Shown in pieces: positions 26,130 through 35,049 of a stretch of DNA of 64,000 bases (positions within the stretch are counted from its first letter, which is position 1; every line of letters begins with the position of its first letter). The DNA is from Geothrix sp. 21YS21S-2 (GTDB lineage Bacteria; Acidobacteriota; Holophagae; Holophagales; Holophagaceae): contig NZ_CP132910.1 of the NCBI RefSeq assembly GCF_030846775.1, forward strand, positions 3,723,001 through 3,787,000, read 5' to 3'. The translations under genes were made by a program, and so were the position numbers. The notes beneath the pieces were generated by a model, which was given only the letters and a program-made list of their open reading frames with translations, made no database searches and was not told the origin of the DNA.

Positions 26130-26996
26130 GATGGACGGCAGCCAGGCCCCGTTGGGCTCGTGGTACAAGCCCACGCTCATGAGGGTCAGGGGTTGCACCA
26201 CCCGCAGCCCTTCGGCCAGGCACCATCGGAACAGCCCGGCGTTCCGGGTCGGCACCAGCACCCCCGGGCCCTGGAAGCCGTCGGCGGATGCGAGCAGGGC
26301 CTTCAGGTCGGTGGTCTCCTCCGCCGCCGCGTGGCCGAAGAAGGCGAGGGCGCTGGCGTAGCCGGTGATCCGGCCGGCGCGCGAAACCAGCCGGGCCTCA
26401 CCGGCGCGGATCATCTGCTCCAGCTCACCCCGGCGTTCAAAGCCGTGAACCCGCTGGGCCACAGCGCAGCAGGCGTCCAGGTCCTCCGCCCGCGCCGGCC
26501 GCACGGTGCAGCCGGGAAGGCTGCGGGTCCGGGTCCGCCCCTGCATGCAGGAAAGCGGCTCCCGCACATCGAAGCCCAGACTCGCGTAGAGCGCCATGGT
26601 GCGGTTGTGGAAGGCGGCCTGGACCAGCCGCACCCCGGCGGCGCCTCGCCCGCGCTCGCGCTCCAGGGCCGCCTCCATCAGCAGGCGTCCCGCCCCGGCG
26701 TTCTGGGCCCCGGGATCGACGGTGATGGGCCCCAGGCAGACGACGGGTGCGCGTTCGTCCAAGCAGATGCTGCCGATGATCCGTCCCTCCCGGAGCGCGA
26801 CCATGCAGTGGAAGCCCGGGTCCGCGAACGGCACGCCGAGCATGCCGATTGCGGCCTCGGGGCTCGGGAAGTCGGAGGGAAAGTTGTGGGCGCGGCTGAG
26901 GGCGGCGAAGGCCTCGTAGCAGATCCGGCCGCAGGCGGGCACATCCCCGGGCGTTGCCTTGCGCAGGTCCAGACGGGTTGCGAGGTTCAAGGTCAT
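26121..26996 (-). CDS. GNAT acetyltransferase with two tandem domains
   Basis: A 291-residue protein. The N-terminal GNAT domain has the acetyl-CoA loop VDPGAQNAGAGRLLMEAALE (about residues 110-130). The second half (TVRPARAEDLDACCAVAQRVHGFERRGELEQMI) is a second, weaker GNAT-like domain without a clear Q/RxxGxG/A loop, so probably one active site. CTCCTGGAGAACCCC precedes the ATG at 26996; longer in-frame starts have no signal. Acetylation target unknown. It faces the AcpS gene tail to tail. Confidence 0.82.
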   Translation of the reverse strand: MTLNLATRLDLRKATPGDVPACGRICYEAFAALSRAHNFPSDFPSPEAAIGMLGVPFADPGFHCMVALREGRIIGSICLDERAPVVCLGPITVDPGAQNAGAGRLLMEAALERERGRGAAGVRLVQAAFHNRTMALYASLGFDVREPLSCMQGRTRTRSLPGCTVRPARAEDLDACCAVAQRVHGFERRGELEQMIRAGEARLVSRAGRITGYASALAFFGHAAAEETTDLKALLASADGFQGPGVLVPTRNAGLFRWCLAEGLRVVQPLTLMSVGLYHEPNGAWLPSISS

Positions 26997-27353
26997 GGGG
27001 TTCTCCAGGAGGGATGGCCATGGCAAGAGCAAGATAAGGGCCAATTCCTTTGGAGATCGTCGGGATGCTCCAGAACCCCCCAAACATGGGGATCCCAGGG
27101 AAGGAGGTGCCCGACCGGAACCCGGACCGGGATCCCGATCGTAACGGAAGGGACACCGTCCAACGGCGGCCCCGAGGATCCGGAGGGGCCGTGGCCGGTG
27201 GGTAAGCTAAAGCAAACAATTGGTTTGACCCTGATGCGGGAGGGCCTGCCGACGCTGTCACGGATCCTGACACCTATGCCCGGAACCATTACACCCGCCG
27301 GCGGCCCATGGGCAGGAACAGGTACCCAGGAATTGGCCTATTGACTACAAGGG
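26997..27353. other. Intergenic region with no supported gene
   Basis: This 357-base stretch separates two minus-strand genes. It contains short GC-rich dyads (for example GGAACCCGGACCGGGATCCC around 27117) and the GNAT ribosome site at its left edge. Open frames on both strands here have no recognisable product and no ribosome sites. I see no strong terminator for the gene ending at 27354. Confidence 0.6.
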
Positions 27354-30080
27354 TTACACCTTGCCCAAATACCGGTGCATGGCCTCGGCCGCACGGCGGC
27401 CCTGGCCCATGGCGAGGATCACCGTCGCCCCGCCCGTGATGACGTCGCCGCCGGCGAAGACGCCCGGCACCGTGGTCTCCCCGGTGGCCTCGTCCACCCG
27501 CACCACGCCGCCCTTGAGGGTCTCGAGGCGGTTCTCGGTCTGGGCGATCAGCGGGTTCACGGAGAAGCCCAGGGCCACCACCAGGGTGTCGCAGGGCAGG
27601 GTCACGGTCCCGGCGGTGGCGCGCACGCCCCGGCGGCCGTCGGGGCCGGGTTCGGTGAGCTCCATGACGGCGCACTCGATGTGGGTGATCCAGCCCTTGT
27701 CGTTGCCGATGCAGCGCAGGGGGTTGGTGAGGAAGTGGAAGTGGACGCCCTCCTCCCCGGTGTGCTCCAGCTCCTCCTTGCGGGCGGTGGATTCCTTGAT
27801 GGTGCGGCGGTAGACGATCGAGACCGATTCGGGGCCCAGGCGCCGCGCGGCGCGGGAGGCGTCCATGGCGGTGTTGCCGCAGCCCACGATGACCACGTGC
27901 CTGCCGACCGTCACCGGCGTGCCGGATTCGGGGAAGAGGTCGGCGCGCATGAGGTTGATGCGGGTGAGGAACTCGTTGGCGGTGTAGATGCCCTTGAAGT
28001 CCTCGCCCGGGATCCCCAGCATGCCGGGCAGGCCCGCGCCGGTGCCCATGAACACGGCGTCGTTTTCGGACCGGAGCTCGGCCAGGGTCATGGAGCGGCC
28101 CACCAGGGTGTTCAGGACGAACTTCACGCCCATGCGGCGCAGCGTGTCCACTTCCTTCTCCACGATGGCGTTGGGCAGGCGGAACTCGGGAATGCCGTAG
28201 AGCAGCACCCCTCCGGGGCGGTGCAGGGCGTCGTAGACCGTGACGTCGTGGCCCTTCCCGGCCAGCTCGCCGGCGACGGTGAGGCCCGCGGGGCCCGCGC
28301 CCACCACGGCCACCTTGCGGCCCGTGGCCGGCGCCATGGGCGGCGTCTCGGGCTCGGCGGCCAGCAGCGCGTCGGCGGCGAAGCGCTCCAGGCGCCCGAT
28401 GCCCACGGCCTCGCCCTTGATGCCCACCACGCACTTGGCCTCGCACTGCTTCTCCTGCGGGCACACCCGGCCGCACACGGCGGGCAGGCTCGAGGACTGC
28501 TTGAGGATGCGGGCGGCGCCCAGGGGATCGCCGGCCTCGATGCGCTTGACGAAGGCCGGGATGTCGATGTTGACCGGGCACCCCTCGATGCACTTGGGCA
28601 CCTTGCAGTCCAGGCAGCGCGCGGCCTCCAGCCGGGCCTGCTCGGCGTTCAGCGCCAGGGTCACTTCCGAGAAGTTGCCCACGCGGATGGCCGGATCCTG
28701 GCAGGCCGCCACCTGGCGGGAGATCTTCATGCGCTGGGCGGGCTTGAGGGAGGGCAGGTCCAGGTTCTGCCAGTCCAGGTCGGCCACCGGCGCGATGAAG
28801 GGCATGTCCGCGTCCGTCACCGGGTGGCTGGACAGGCCCAGGTTGCACACGTGGTCCTGGGCGGCGGTCTCGTCCTCCTTGTACCAGTTCTGGCGCATGC
28901 GGAGCATGTTGAAGTCGACCTTGTGGCCGTCGAAGTCGGGGCCGTCGAAGCACGCGAACTTCATCTCGCCGCCCACCGACACTCGGCAGCCGCCGCACAT
29001 GCCCGTACCGTCGACCATGAGGGCGTTGAGGCTCACCAGCGTGAAGATGCCGCGCTCCCGGGTGGCCTCGGAGACCGCCTGCATCATGGGCATGGGGCCC
29101 ACGGCCACCACCTCGGCCACGGGTTCGCGCTCCAGGATCTCGGCCAGGGGATGGGTGACGATGCCCTTGCGGCCCAGGGTGCCGTCGTCGGTGGTGACGA
29201 TGAGCTCGTCGGAGGCCAGCTCCAGCTCCTTGGCCAGCAGCACGCGCTCCCTGGACCTGCCGCCCAGGATGGTGATCACCCGCTGGCCCCTGGCCTTGAG
29301 GGCCTTGGCCGCGGGCAGGATGGCCGCGCTGCCGTAGCCGCCGGCCACCAGCACCACGGTGCCCTCCTCGACCAGCTCGCTGGGCTCCCCCATGGGGCCC
29401 GCCACCGCGTACAGAAGGTCGCCGGCGCTCAGCCTGCCCATGGCCCGGGTGGTGGCGCCCACCTCCACCATGATGAAGCGGATCCAGCCCTCGCGGGCAT
29501 CGCCGTCGGCCAGGGTCAGGGGGATGCGCTCGCTCTTCTCGAAGGGGGCCACCATGAGGAACTGGCCGGGCCTGCGGCCCCGCGCCACCATGGGGGCCTG
29601 GACGATGAAGCTCCAGGTCTCCGGGGCCAGGAGGCGCTTCTCCAGGATCCGGTAGCCCTCGGCGTCCACGTCGGCGCGCCCGTTGAGGGATTTCCCCCGC
29701 AGCAGGGGGAGCATGAGGTGCTCCTCGGTGCCGATGTGCTGCCGGATCAGGCCCAGCAGTTCGCGCGCGAGCTCCGGGAAAATGCGGGCGCCGCCGGTGG
29801 CCAGGAGGCTTTCCGCGCGCTCCCGGATCTCCTGGTGGTCGGACAGGAGCTGCTCGCACAGGGCCTCGGCCCCCACCTCCTCCAGGAGGGGCAGGAGCTC
29901 CAGCTCCTCGGCCCGGTTGTGGGCGCACAGGTCGGTGGCCACCCAGCGCAGGAGGCCGGTCAGGTTCGGCCAGTCCCGGGAGGCCAGGGCCTCCTCCAGG
30001 TGATCCAGGCGGTCCAGGGCCGCGGCATGGAAGGCATGCCACGGGGCCATGCTGGTTTCGTCGAAGGGGGAAAGGGGCAT
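27354..30080 (-). CDS. Fusion: hemerythrin domain + NfnA-like ferredoxin/NAD reductase + NfnB-like NADPH oxidoreductase
   Basis: A 908-residue protein with three parts. Residues 1-160 are a hemerythrin HHE four-helix domain (HAFHAAALDRLDHLEEAL; CAHNRAEELELLPLLEE; SDHQEIRERAESLL; RQHIGTEEHLMLPLL), which binds a di-iron site. About 165-430 is an NfnA/SudB-like flavodoxin reductase with FAD motif RRPGQFLMVAP, the NAD(P) loop VAGGYGSAAILPAAKALKARG and the 2Fe-2S motif MCGGCRVSVGGEMKFACFDGP. From about 450 it is NfnB/SudA/GltD-like, with double cysteine clusters (CLDCKVPKCIEGCPVNIDIP; CGRVCPQEKQCEAKC), FAD motif GAGPAGLTVAGELAGKG and NADPH motif VGCGNTAMDASRAARRLG. Nfn enzymes couple ferredoxin and NADH to NADP by electron bifurcation. 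ATG 30080 is chosen because the hemerythrin fold starts there. Confidence 0.9.
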   Translation of the reverse strand: MPLSPFDETSMAPWHAFHAAALDRLDHLEEALASRDWPNLTGLLRWVATDLCAHNRAEELELLPLLEEVGAEALCEQLLSDHQEIRERAESLLATGGARIFPELARELLGLIRQHIGTEEHLMLPLLRGKSLNGRADVDAEGYRILEKRLLAPETWSFIVQAPMVARGRRPGQFLMVAPFEKSERIPLTLADGDAREGWIRFIMVEVGATTRAMGRLSAGDLLYAVAGPMGEPSELVEEGTVVLVAGGYGSAAILPAAKALKARGQRVITILGGRSRERVLLAKELELASDELIVTTDDGTLGRKGIVTHPLAEILEREPVAEVVAVGPMPMMQAVSEATRERGIFTLVSLNALMVDGTGMCGGCRVSVGGEMKFACFDGPDFDGHKVDFNMLRMRQNWYKEDETAAQDHVCNLGLSSHPVTDADMPFIAPVADLDWQNLDLPSLKPAQRMKISRQVAACQDPAIRVGNFSEVTLALNAEQARLEAARCLDCKVPKCIEGCPVNIDIPAFVKRIEAGDPLGAARILKQSSSLPAVCGRVCPQEKQCEAKCVVGIKGEAVGIGRLERFAADALLAAEPETPPMAPATGRKVAVVGAGPAGLTVAGELAGKGHDVTVYDALHRPGGVLLYGIPEFRLPNAIVEKEVDTLRRMGVKFVLNTLVGRSMTLAELRSENDAVFMGTGAGLPGMLGIPGEDFKGIYTANEFLTRINLMRADLFPESGTPVTVGRHVVIVGCGNTAMDASRAARRLGPESVSIVYRRTIKESTARKEELEHTGEEGVHFHFLTNPLRCIGNDKGWITHIECAVMELTEPGPDGRRGVRATAGTVTLPCDTLVVALGFSVNPLIAQTENRLETLKGGVVRVDEATGETTVPGVFAGGDVITGGATVILAMGQGRRAAEAMHRYLGKV

Positions 30081-30107
30081 TCGGGGCTCCGGTCGTTGGA
30101 ATGGATC

Positions 30108-30153
30108 GGGGATGGGAAGGGGCGGCGCGGACGGCGCCAGCCTTCCCATCCCC
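30108..30153. terminator. Strong stem-loop between the phloroglucinol-type operon and the Nfn fusion
   Basis: GGGGATGGGAAGG (30108-30120) pairs perfectly with CCTTCCCATCCCC (30141-30153) around a 20-base loop that can fold further. No T-run follows on the minus strand. It lies in the 93-base gap between two minus-strand genes, so it may attenuate read-through into the fusion gene. Confidence 0.6.
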
Positions 30154-30173
30154 GGGGCGGAACGTTCGCCTTG

Positions 30174-31016
30174 CTAGGCCTTGGCGGGCAGGCCAAGAAT
30201 GGCCCGCGCCTCGGCGGGGGTGGCGATCTCCTTGTTGAGCTCGGCGACGATGCGCCTGGTGCGGTCGACGAACTCCACGTTGGACCTGGCCAGCACGCCC
30301 TTGGAGTAGAGGATGTTGTCCTCCATGCCCACCCGGACGTGCCCGCCCAGGGCGAGGGCGGCGTACATGATGGGCAGGTGGCCCTTGCCGATGCCCAGGG
30401 CGCCCCAGGTGCAGCCGGCGGGGAGCAGGCTCTTGAGGAACACGAGGTTCTCGACCGTGGCGTCCATGCCGCCGGCGGCGCCCAGCACGAACTGGAAGTG
30501 CAGGGGGGCCTTCAGGAAGCCCTTCTTGAGGTAGTGGACGGCGTTGCTGATCATGCCGGCGTCGAAGATCTCGATCTCCGGCTTGACCCCGTTCTCCTGC
30601 ATGCAGGTGCCCAGCTTCTCAAGGAAGCGGGGGCTGTTCTCGAAGACCGAGGTGTGCAGCCAGTTCATGGAACCGCAGTCGTAGGAGGCCAGCTCGGGCT
30701 TCAGGGCGATGAGGTGCCTCATGCGGTCCTCGTCGGCCAGTCCCAGCTGGCCCGAGGTGGTCAGGTTCAGGACGATGTCGCAGTCCGTGGCCCGGATGAG
30801 GTTCACGGTCTCGGTGAACTTCTCGAAGCTCATGGAGGACTTGTTGTTGTCATCCCGCACGTGGATGTGGGCGATGGAGGCGCCGGCCTTCCAGCAGGCG
30901 TAGACCTCCTCGGCGATCTCCCCGGGCTGGAGCGGGACGTGGGGCGTGTCCTCCTTGGAGGGCCAGGCGCCGGTGGGGGCGACGGTCAGGATGACCTTGC
31001 TGCTGAGATCGGACAT
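30174..31016 (-). CDS. Beta-keto acid cleavage enzyme (BKACE, DUF849); triacetate-lyase candidate
   Basis: A 280-residue TIM-barrel protein of the BKACE/3-keto-5-aminohexanoate cleavage family: KVILTVAPTGAWPSKEDTPHVPLQPGEIAEEVYACWKAGASIAHIHVRDD, where H50 and H52 are the zinc ligands. The family condenses a beta-keto acid with acetyl-CoA and cleaves it to acetoacetate plus a new CoA ester. The lysine-fermentation form sits with kamA/kamDE/kal, none of which is here. In this operon (CoA transferase, cupin, SDR, HCDH, thiolase) triacetate (3,5-dioxohexanoate) is a better substrate. GGAGG six bases upstream supports the start. Confidence 0.88.
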   Translation of the reverse strand: MSDLSSKVILTVAPTGAWPSKEDTPHVPLQPGEIAEEVYACWKAGASIAHIHVRDDNNKSSMSFEKFTETVNLIRATDCDIVLNLTTSGQLGLADEDRMRHLIALKPELASYDCGSMNWLHTSVFENSPRFLEKLGTCMQENGVKPEIEIFDAGMISNAVHYLKKGFLKAPLHFQFVLGAAGGMDATVENLVFLKSLLPAGCTWGALGIGKGHLPIMYAALALGGHVRVGMEDNILYSKGVLARSNVEFVDRTRRIVAELNKEIATPAEARAILGLPAKA

Positions 31017-31030
31017 GGCGTCCTCCGGGG

Positions 31031-32215
31031 CTACTGCAGGTTCTCTACGATCAGGGCCGTGCCCATGCCGCCGCCGATGCAGAGGGTGGCCAGGCCGAAC
31101 CGGGCGTTCCTGCGCTTCAGTTCATGGATGAGGGTGGTGGCGATGCGCGCGCCCGAGGCCCCGATGGGGTGGCCCAGGGCGATGGCGCCGCCGTTGACGT
31201 TGGTGAAGGCGGGGTCCAGGTCCAGTCCGGCGCTGACGGCCAGGGCCTGGGCCGCGAAGGCCTCGTTGGCCTCCACGAGGCCCAGGTCCTTTACGGTGAG
31301 GCCGGCCTTGGCCAGGGCCTTCCGGGACGCGGGCACGGGGCCGTAGCCCATGACGGAGGGATCCACGCCGGCCGAGGCATGGGAGACGATGCGGGCCAGG
31401 GGCTTGAGGCCCAGCTCCCGGGCCTTTTCGGCGGACATGACGAGGGTCATGGCGGCGCCGTCGTTGATGCCCGAGGCGTTGCCGGCGGTGACGGTGCCGT
31501 CCTTCCTGAACGCCGGGCGGAGCCTGGCGAAGCCTTCCAGGGAGGAGCCGAAGCGGGGGAATTCGTCCGTGTCGAAGACCTTGGGTTCGCCCTTCTTCTG
31601 GGGCATGACCACGGGAACGATCTCGTCCTTGAACCGGCCCTCCTTGACGGCGGCCTCGGCGCGCTGCTGGCTGACCAGGGCGAAGGCGTCCTGGGCCTCG
31701 CGGCTGATGCCGTACTGCGCGGCGACGTTCTCGGCCGTGATGCCCATGTGGTAGTCGTTGTAGATGTCCCACAGGCCGTCGCAGATCATGGAATCGACCA
31801 GGGTGTCGTTGCCCATCTTGTAGCCGAAACGGGCCTTGTTGAGCAGGTAGGGGGAGTTGCTCATGCTCTCCGTGCCGCCGGCCAGGACCACGTCGGCGTC
31901 CCCGGCCTTGATGAGCTGGGCGGCGAGGCTGATGGCCCGCAGTCCGGAGCCGCATACCTTGTTGATGCTGAAGCAGCTCACCGTCCCGGGCAGGCCGGCC
32001 TTCAGGGCCACCTGCCGGGCCACGTTCTGGCCCAGGCCGGCGGACAGGACGTTGCCGATGATCACTTCATCCACGGCGGAGGGGTCGACCCCGGCCCTCT
32101 GGAGAGCCTCCTTGGCGGCGATGCTGCCCATTTCCACGGCGGATAGGCCGGCCAGGGAACCACCGAAGGTTCCGATGGCCGTTCGGACGGCACTGACGAT
32201 GACTGCTTCACGCAT
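31031..32215 (-). CDS. atoB: Acetyl-CoA C-acetyltransferase (thiolase)
   Basis: A 394-residue thiolase. The acylated Cys is C88 in [11 protein letters not shown]; the catalytic His is in [15 protein letters not shown] and the second Cys in [12 protein letters not shown] near the C-terminus. It splits acetoacetyl-CoA into two acetyl-CoA. The [15 protein letters not shown] start follows GAGG at good distance; an in-frame ATG 12 bases earlier lacks that spacing. Its 15-base gap to the BKACE gene indicates one transcript. Acetoacetyl-CoA would come from the CoA transferase encoded in the same operon. Confidence 0.93.
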   Translation of the reverse strand: MREAVIVSAVRTAIGTFGGSLAGLSAVEMGSIAAKEALQRAGVDPSAVDEVIIGNVLSAGLGQNVARQVALKAGLPGTVSCFSINKVCGSGLRAISLAAQLIKAGDADVVLAGGTESMSNSPYLLNKARFGYKMGNDTLVDSMICDGLWDIYNDYHMGITAENVAAQYGISREAQDAFALVSQQRAEAAVKEGRFKDEIVPVVMPQKKGEPKVFDTDEFPRFGSSLEGFARLRPAFRKDGTVTAGNASGINDGAAMTLVMSAEKARELGLKPLARIVSHASAGVDPSVMGYGPVPASRKALAKAGLTVKDLGLVEANEAFAAQALAVSAGLDLDPAFTNVNGGAIALGHPIGASGARIATTLIHELKRRNARFGLATLCIGGGMGTALIVENLQ

Positions 32216-32260
32216 GGTTAACCTCAAACGGAGTAAAGGACTTGATCAGGCGGAGGGGGG

Positions 32261-33196
32261 CTAGTTCTTCTGGTACAGCACGTCGATCAGATAGTTGATC
32301 AGGCGCTTCCGGGAGGCTTCGATGTCCTGGGGGGACCAGGTCTGGAACCCCTGGCCGGACTTGAAGCCCAGTTCCCCCTTCCGCACCCGCTCCACGAGTA
32401 GAGGCGACGGGCTGGGGGCGTTCTCCAGGTGGGGGAGGATGTAGGTGTGGATGGCCAGGGTGAGGTCCGTGCCCACCATGTCGGCGTTCTCCATGGGGCC
32501 CAGGATCGGCAGGCGCAGGCCGAAGCCCAGCCGGATCGCCTCGTCCACGGAGGCCGCGTCGGCGATTCCGTTCTCGACGATGGAGATCGCCTCCCGCCAG
32601 AGGGCGTGCTGGAGGCGGTTGGCGAGGAAGCCCGGAACGTCGCGGTTGACGCGCACGGGGTGCTTGCCGCACCTGCGGAGCACCTCCATGGTGGCGTCCA
32701 CCACGGCGGGGTCCGTGTATTCCGACCGGACGACTTCCACCAGGGGGATCAGGTAGGGCGGGTTCCAGAAGTGGGTGCCCACCAGCCGGTGCCGCGAGCG
32801 CACCTTCGCGCCGATCTCGGTGACGCTCATCACCGAGGTTCCGGTGGCGAAGATGGTCTCCGGGCCGCAGAGCCTCTCCAGTTCGGCGAAGAGGTCCTGC
32901 TTGAGTTCCATCTGCTCGGGGATGCACTCCACCACCAGGTCGGCTGCGGCCACCGCCTGCGCCAGGGTCTCGCAGGGCGCGACCCGGGCCAGGATGGCGG
33001 TGATCTCCTCCTCGGTCATGACGCCCTTGGCCTCCAGGAGGTTCAGGTTGCCCAGGATGCGCTCCAGGGCGGCCTTGCCGGGGGTGAAACTGTCGTAGAG
33101 CGTCACGGCGTGGTCCGCGCGGGAGGCGAACACCTGGGCGATGCCGCAGCCCATGAGCCCCGAGCCGATGACGGCCACGTTCCGGATTTCCTTCAT
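32261..33196 (-). CDS. 3-hydroxyacyl-CoA dehydrogenase family; 3-hydroxy-5-oxohexanoate dehydrogenase candidate
   Basis: A 311-residue protein with the Rossmann motif VIGSGLMGCGIAQVFA and the catalytic His in VGTHFWNPPYLIPLVEVVRS, a member of the HCDH/L-gulonate dehydrogenase-like group. The catalytic context is FWNPP, which also occurs in members that act on free hydroxy acids instead of CoA esters. In the phloroglucinol scheme the third step is NAD-dependent oxidation of 3-hydroxy-5-oxohexanoate to triacetate by a protein of this family. The alternative is ordinary 3-hydroxybutyryl-CoA dehydrogenase. AAGGAG upstream supports the start. Confidence 0.85.
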   Translation of the reverse strand: MKEIRNVAVIGSGLMGCGIAQVFASRADHAVTLYDSFTPGKAALERILGNLNLLEAKGVMTEEEITAILARVAPCETLAQAVAAADLVVECIPEQMELKQDLFAELERLCGPETIFATGTSVMSVTEIGAKVRSRHRLVGTHFWNPPYLIPLVEVVRSEYTDPAVVDATMEVLRRCGKHPVRVNRDVPGFLANRLQHALWREAISIVENGIADAASVDEAIRLGFGLRLPILGPMENADMVGTDLTLAIHTYILPHLENAPSPSPLLVERVRKGELGFKSGQGFQTWSPQDIEASRKRLINYLIDVLYQKN

Positions 33197-33218
33197 GGTG
33201 GTGCTCCTTTCTCTGCCT

Positions 33219-34007
33219 TCAGCCCGCGGTGAGCCCGCCGTCCACGTAGAGGATCTGGCCGCTGATGAAGTCCGAGGCCGCCGAGGCGAAGTAGACGGAG
33301 ATGCCCACCATGTCCGCGGGCATGGCGGCGCGGCCGAGGGGGATGCGGTCCAGGAAGATCTTCTTGAGCTTCTCGTCCTGCAGGACCTGCTGGGTGAGGG
33401 GGGTCCAGAAGATGGTGGGGGCGATGGCGTTGACGGTGATGCCGTACTTCGCCCATTCGGTGCTCAATTGCTTGGTCATGCCGTCCACCGCCGCCTTGGA
33501 GGGGCCGTAGGCGACGTAGCCGCCGGGGTGGCCCGCGAACCCGCGCACGGAGGAGATGGTGACGATCTTGCCGGACTTCTGTTCCTTCATGACCCGGCCC
33601 ACATGCTTGCAGGCCAGGAAGGTGCCGCGGACATTGATGTTCATGACCTGGTCGAACTCCTCGACCGGGAAGTCCTCGGCCGCGTAGCGCTTGGCGATGC
33701 CGGCGACGGTGAACAGGATGTCGATCTTCCCGAACTTCTCCATGACGGTGGCGACCATCCGGACGACGTCCTCCTCCCTCGAAACGTCGCAGGGGATGGC
33801 CACGGCCTTGCGGCCGTACTTCTCGATCCTGGCCACGGCCTCGTCGAGGGTCTTGAGGGTGCGTCCCGTGACGACGATGTCGGCGCCGTAGGCGGCCAGG
33901 CCTTCGCAGATGCTCTCGCCCAGGGCCCCGGCGCCGCCGGTGACGATGGCGACCTTGCCCTCGAGGTTGAACAGGTTCTTGATGAAATCCTCGGTCATTT
34001 CGCTCAT
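33219..34007 (-). CDS. Short-chain dehydrogenase/reductase; phloroglucinol reductase candidate
   Basis: A 262-residue classical SDR: cofactor loop TGGAGALGESI (23-33), Asn124 (NINVRG), Ser152-153 (ISSVRG) and Y167-x3-K171 (YGPSK). Such enzymes reduce ketones with NAD(P)H. Known anaerobic phloroglucinol reductases are SDR proteins that add hydride to the trihydroxybenzene ring in its keto form, so the operon context fits that job. Relatives also include gluconate and 3-oxoacyl reductases, which cannot be excluded by motif. It is 17 bases from the cupin gene and 23 from the dehydrogenase gene. Confidence 0.85.
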   Translation of the reverse strand: MSEMTEDFIKNLFNLEGKVAIVTGGAGALGESICEGLAAYGADIVVTGRTLKTLDEAVARIEKYGRKAVAIPCDVSREEDVVRMVATVMEKFGKIDILFTVAGIAKRYAAEDFPVEEFDQVMNINVRGTFLACKHVGRVMKEQKSGKIVTISSVRGFAGHPGGYVAYGPSKAAVDGMTKQLSTEWAKYGITVNAIAPTIFWTPLTQQVLQDEKLKKIFLDRIPLGRAAMPADMVGISVYFASAASDFISGQILYVDGGLTAG

Positions 34008-34023
34008 GGCGCTCGGTCCTCGA

Positions 34024-34365
34024 TCAGGCGGGGTAGTTGATGACGACCAGCATGGAAGCCGGCAGGTTGGACTCGTTCAGGATCGACCGGCCCTCGTCGG
34101 GTCCGATGCGGATGGAGTCGGTCCTGCGCAGGACGATCTTCTCGCCGTTGCCGGTGGTGACGACGACCTCGCCCTCGACCACGAAGTAGATCTTCTCGGC
34201 CGGGGTGGCCTCGAACTCGGCGCCTCCGCCGGGGAGGAAGTGGGACAGGCCCATCCAGAACTTCTCGCAGCCGGACTCCTCCTTGCCCTGCAGGCGCAGG
34301 GCGGCCATCTTGAAGTGCCTGGGGGGATCGTAGGACGTGCAGTCCTTGAGTTCGCGCTTTTTCAT
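34024..34365 (-). CDS. Small cupin protein; ring-opening (dihydrophloroglucinol cyclohydrolase) candidate
   Basis: A 113-residue single-domain cupin (EKFWMGLSHFLPGGGAEFEATPAEKIYFVVEGEVVVTTGNGEKIVLRRTDSIRIGPDEGRSILNESNLPASMLVV). The usual metal-binding HxH of cupin motif 1 is not obvious; GGGAEFEATPAEKIYFVVEGE keeps only the Glu positions. Gene order places it between the CoA transferase and the SDR, and every other step of the proposed pathway has another candidate, so by elimination it would open the ring of dihydrophloroglucinol. That is inference. The start has GGAG at 8 bases. Confidence 0.78.
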   Translation of the reverse strand: MKKRELKDCTSYDPPRHFKMAALRLQGKEESGCEKFWMGLSHFLPGGGAEFEATPAEKIYFVVEGEVVVTTGNGEKIVLRRTDSIRIGPDEGRSILNESNLPASMLVVINYPA

Positions 34366-34401
34366 GGTGGATTCTCCAGAGGCTGGCAGGTCGCCGGCGG
34401 A

Positions 34402-35049
34402 CTACGTGAGGTGATCGGCGAGGATGAGGTCCGCGCCCGTGCTGGCCACGACGTCCTCGAGGGAGGAGCCCGGCATGATTTCCTTGAGGAGCAGGCCCGC
34501 GGGTGTGACCTCGAGCACCGCCTTCTCCGTGACGATGAGGTTGACCTTGGCCTTGGCGGTGAGCGGCAGGGTGCAGCTCTTGAGGATCTTGTGGGCGCCC
34601 TTGGAGGTGTGCAGCATGGCCACGATCACCTTGCGGGCCCCGGCCACCAGGTCCATGGCGCCGCCCATGCCGGGCACCATCCTGCCGGGCACCATGTGGC
34701 TGGCGATGTTGCCCTGCTCGTCCACCTGGAGCGCGCCCAGGACCGTCATGTTCACGTGCCCGCCACGGATCATGGCGAAGGACATGGCGCTGTCGAAGAA
34801 GGCCGCGCCCTTGCCGTAGGTCACGAACTGGTTGCCGGCGTTGATGACGTCCGGGTCCTCCTCGCCGGGGGCGCAGAGGGCGCCCATGCCCAGCAGCCCG
34901 TTCTCGGCCTGGAGGGTGATGTGGATCCCCTCGGGCACGAAGTTGGCCACCAGGGTTGGCAGGCCGATGCCCAGGTTGACGACGAAGCCGTCCTCCAGTT
35001 CCCGGGCCACGCGGCTGGCGATGAGGTCCTTCTCGTTGAGCTCGCTCAC
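34402..35049 (-). CDS. atoA: Acetoacetate/3-oxoacid CoA-transferase, subunit B
   Basis: A 215-residue CoA-transferase family-I beta subunit: VVNLGIGLPTLVANFVPEGIHITLQAENGLLGMG, with Glu49 as the residue that forms the enzyme-CoA thioester, and GGAMDLVAGARKVIVAMLHTSKGAHKILKSCTLPLTAK. Start is GTG, overlapping the stop of the subunit A gene by four bases (GTGA), with GGAGG six bases before. It activates acetoacetate with CoA from acetyl-, butyryl- or succinyl-CoA. Confidence 0.93.
   Translation of the reverse strand: MSELNEKDLIASRVARELEDGFVVNLGIGLPTLVANFVPEGIHITLQAENGLLGMGALCAPGEEDPDVINAGNQFVTYGKGAAFFDSAMSFAMIRGGHVNMTVLGALQVDEQGNIASHMVPGRMVPGMGGAMDLVAGARKVIVAMLHTSKGAHKILKSCTLPLTAKAKVNLIVTEKAVLEVTPAGLLLKEIMPGSSLEDVVASTGADLILADHLT

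Noticed and set aside
26997-27353. Small genes or a riboswitch in the intergenic stretch upstream of the GNAT gene
   Set aside because: No ribosome sites, no conserved aptamer pattern that I can recognise, only short GC-rich dyads.
30174-31016. Lysine-fermentation 3-keto-5-aminohexanoate cleavage enzyme
   Set aside because: None of the aminomutase, diaminohexanoate dehydrogenase or ammonia-lyase genes is present; the neighbours fit triacetate cleavage better.
27375-31346. Very long open frame (over 1,300 codons) on the plus strand opposite the Nfn fusion and BKACE genes
   Set aside because: Its sequence is Gly/Ala/His/Val-rich without any domain, and the minus-strand genes have clear catalytic motifs. 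High GC content makes such antisense frames common throughout this window.
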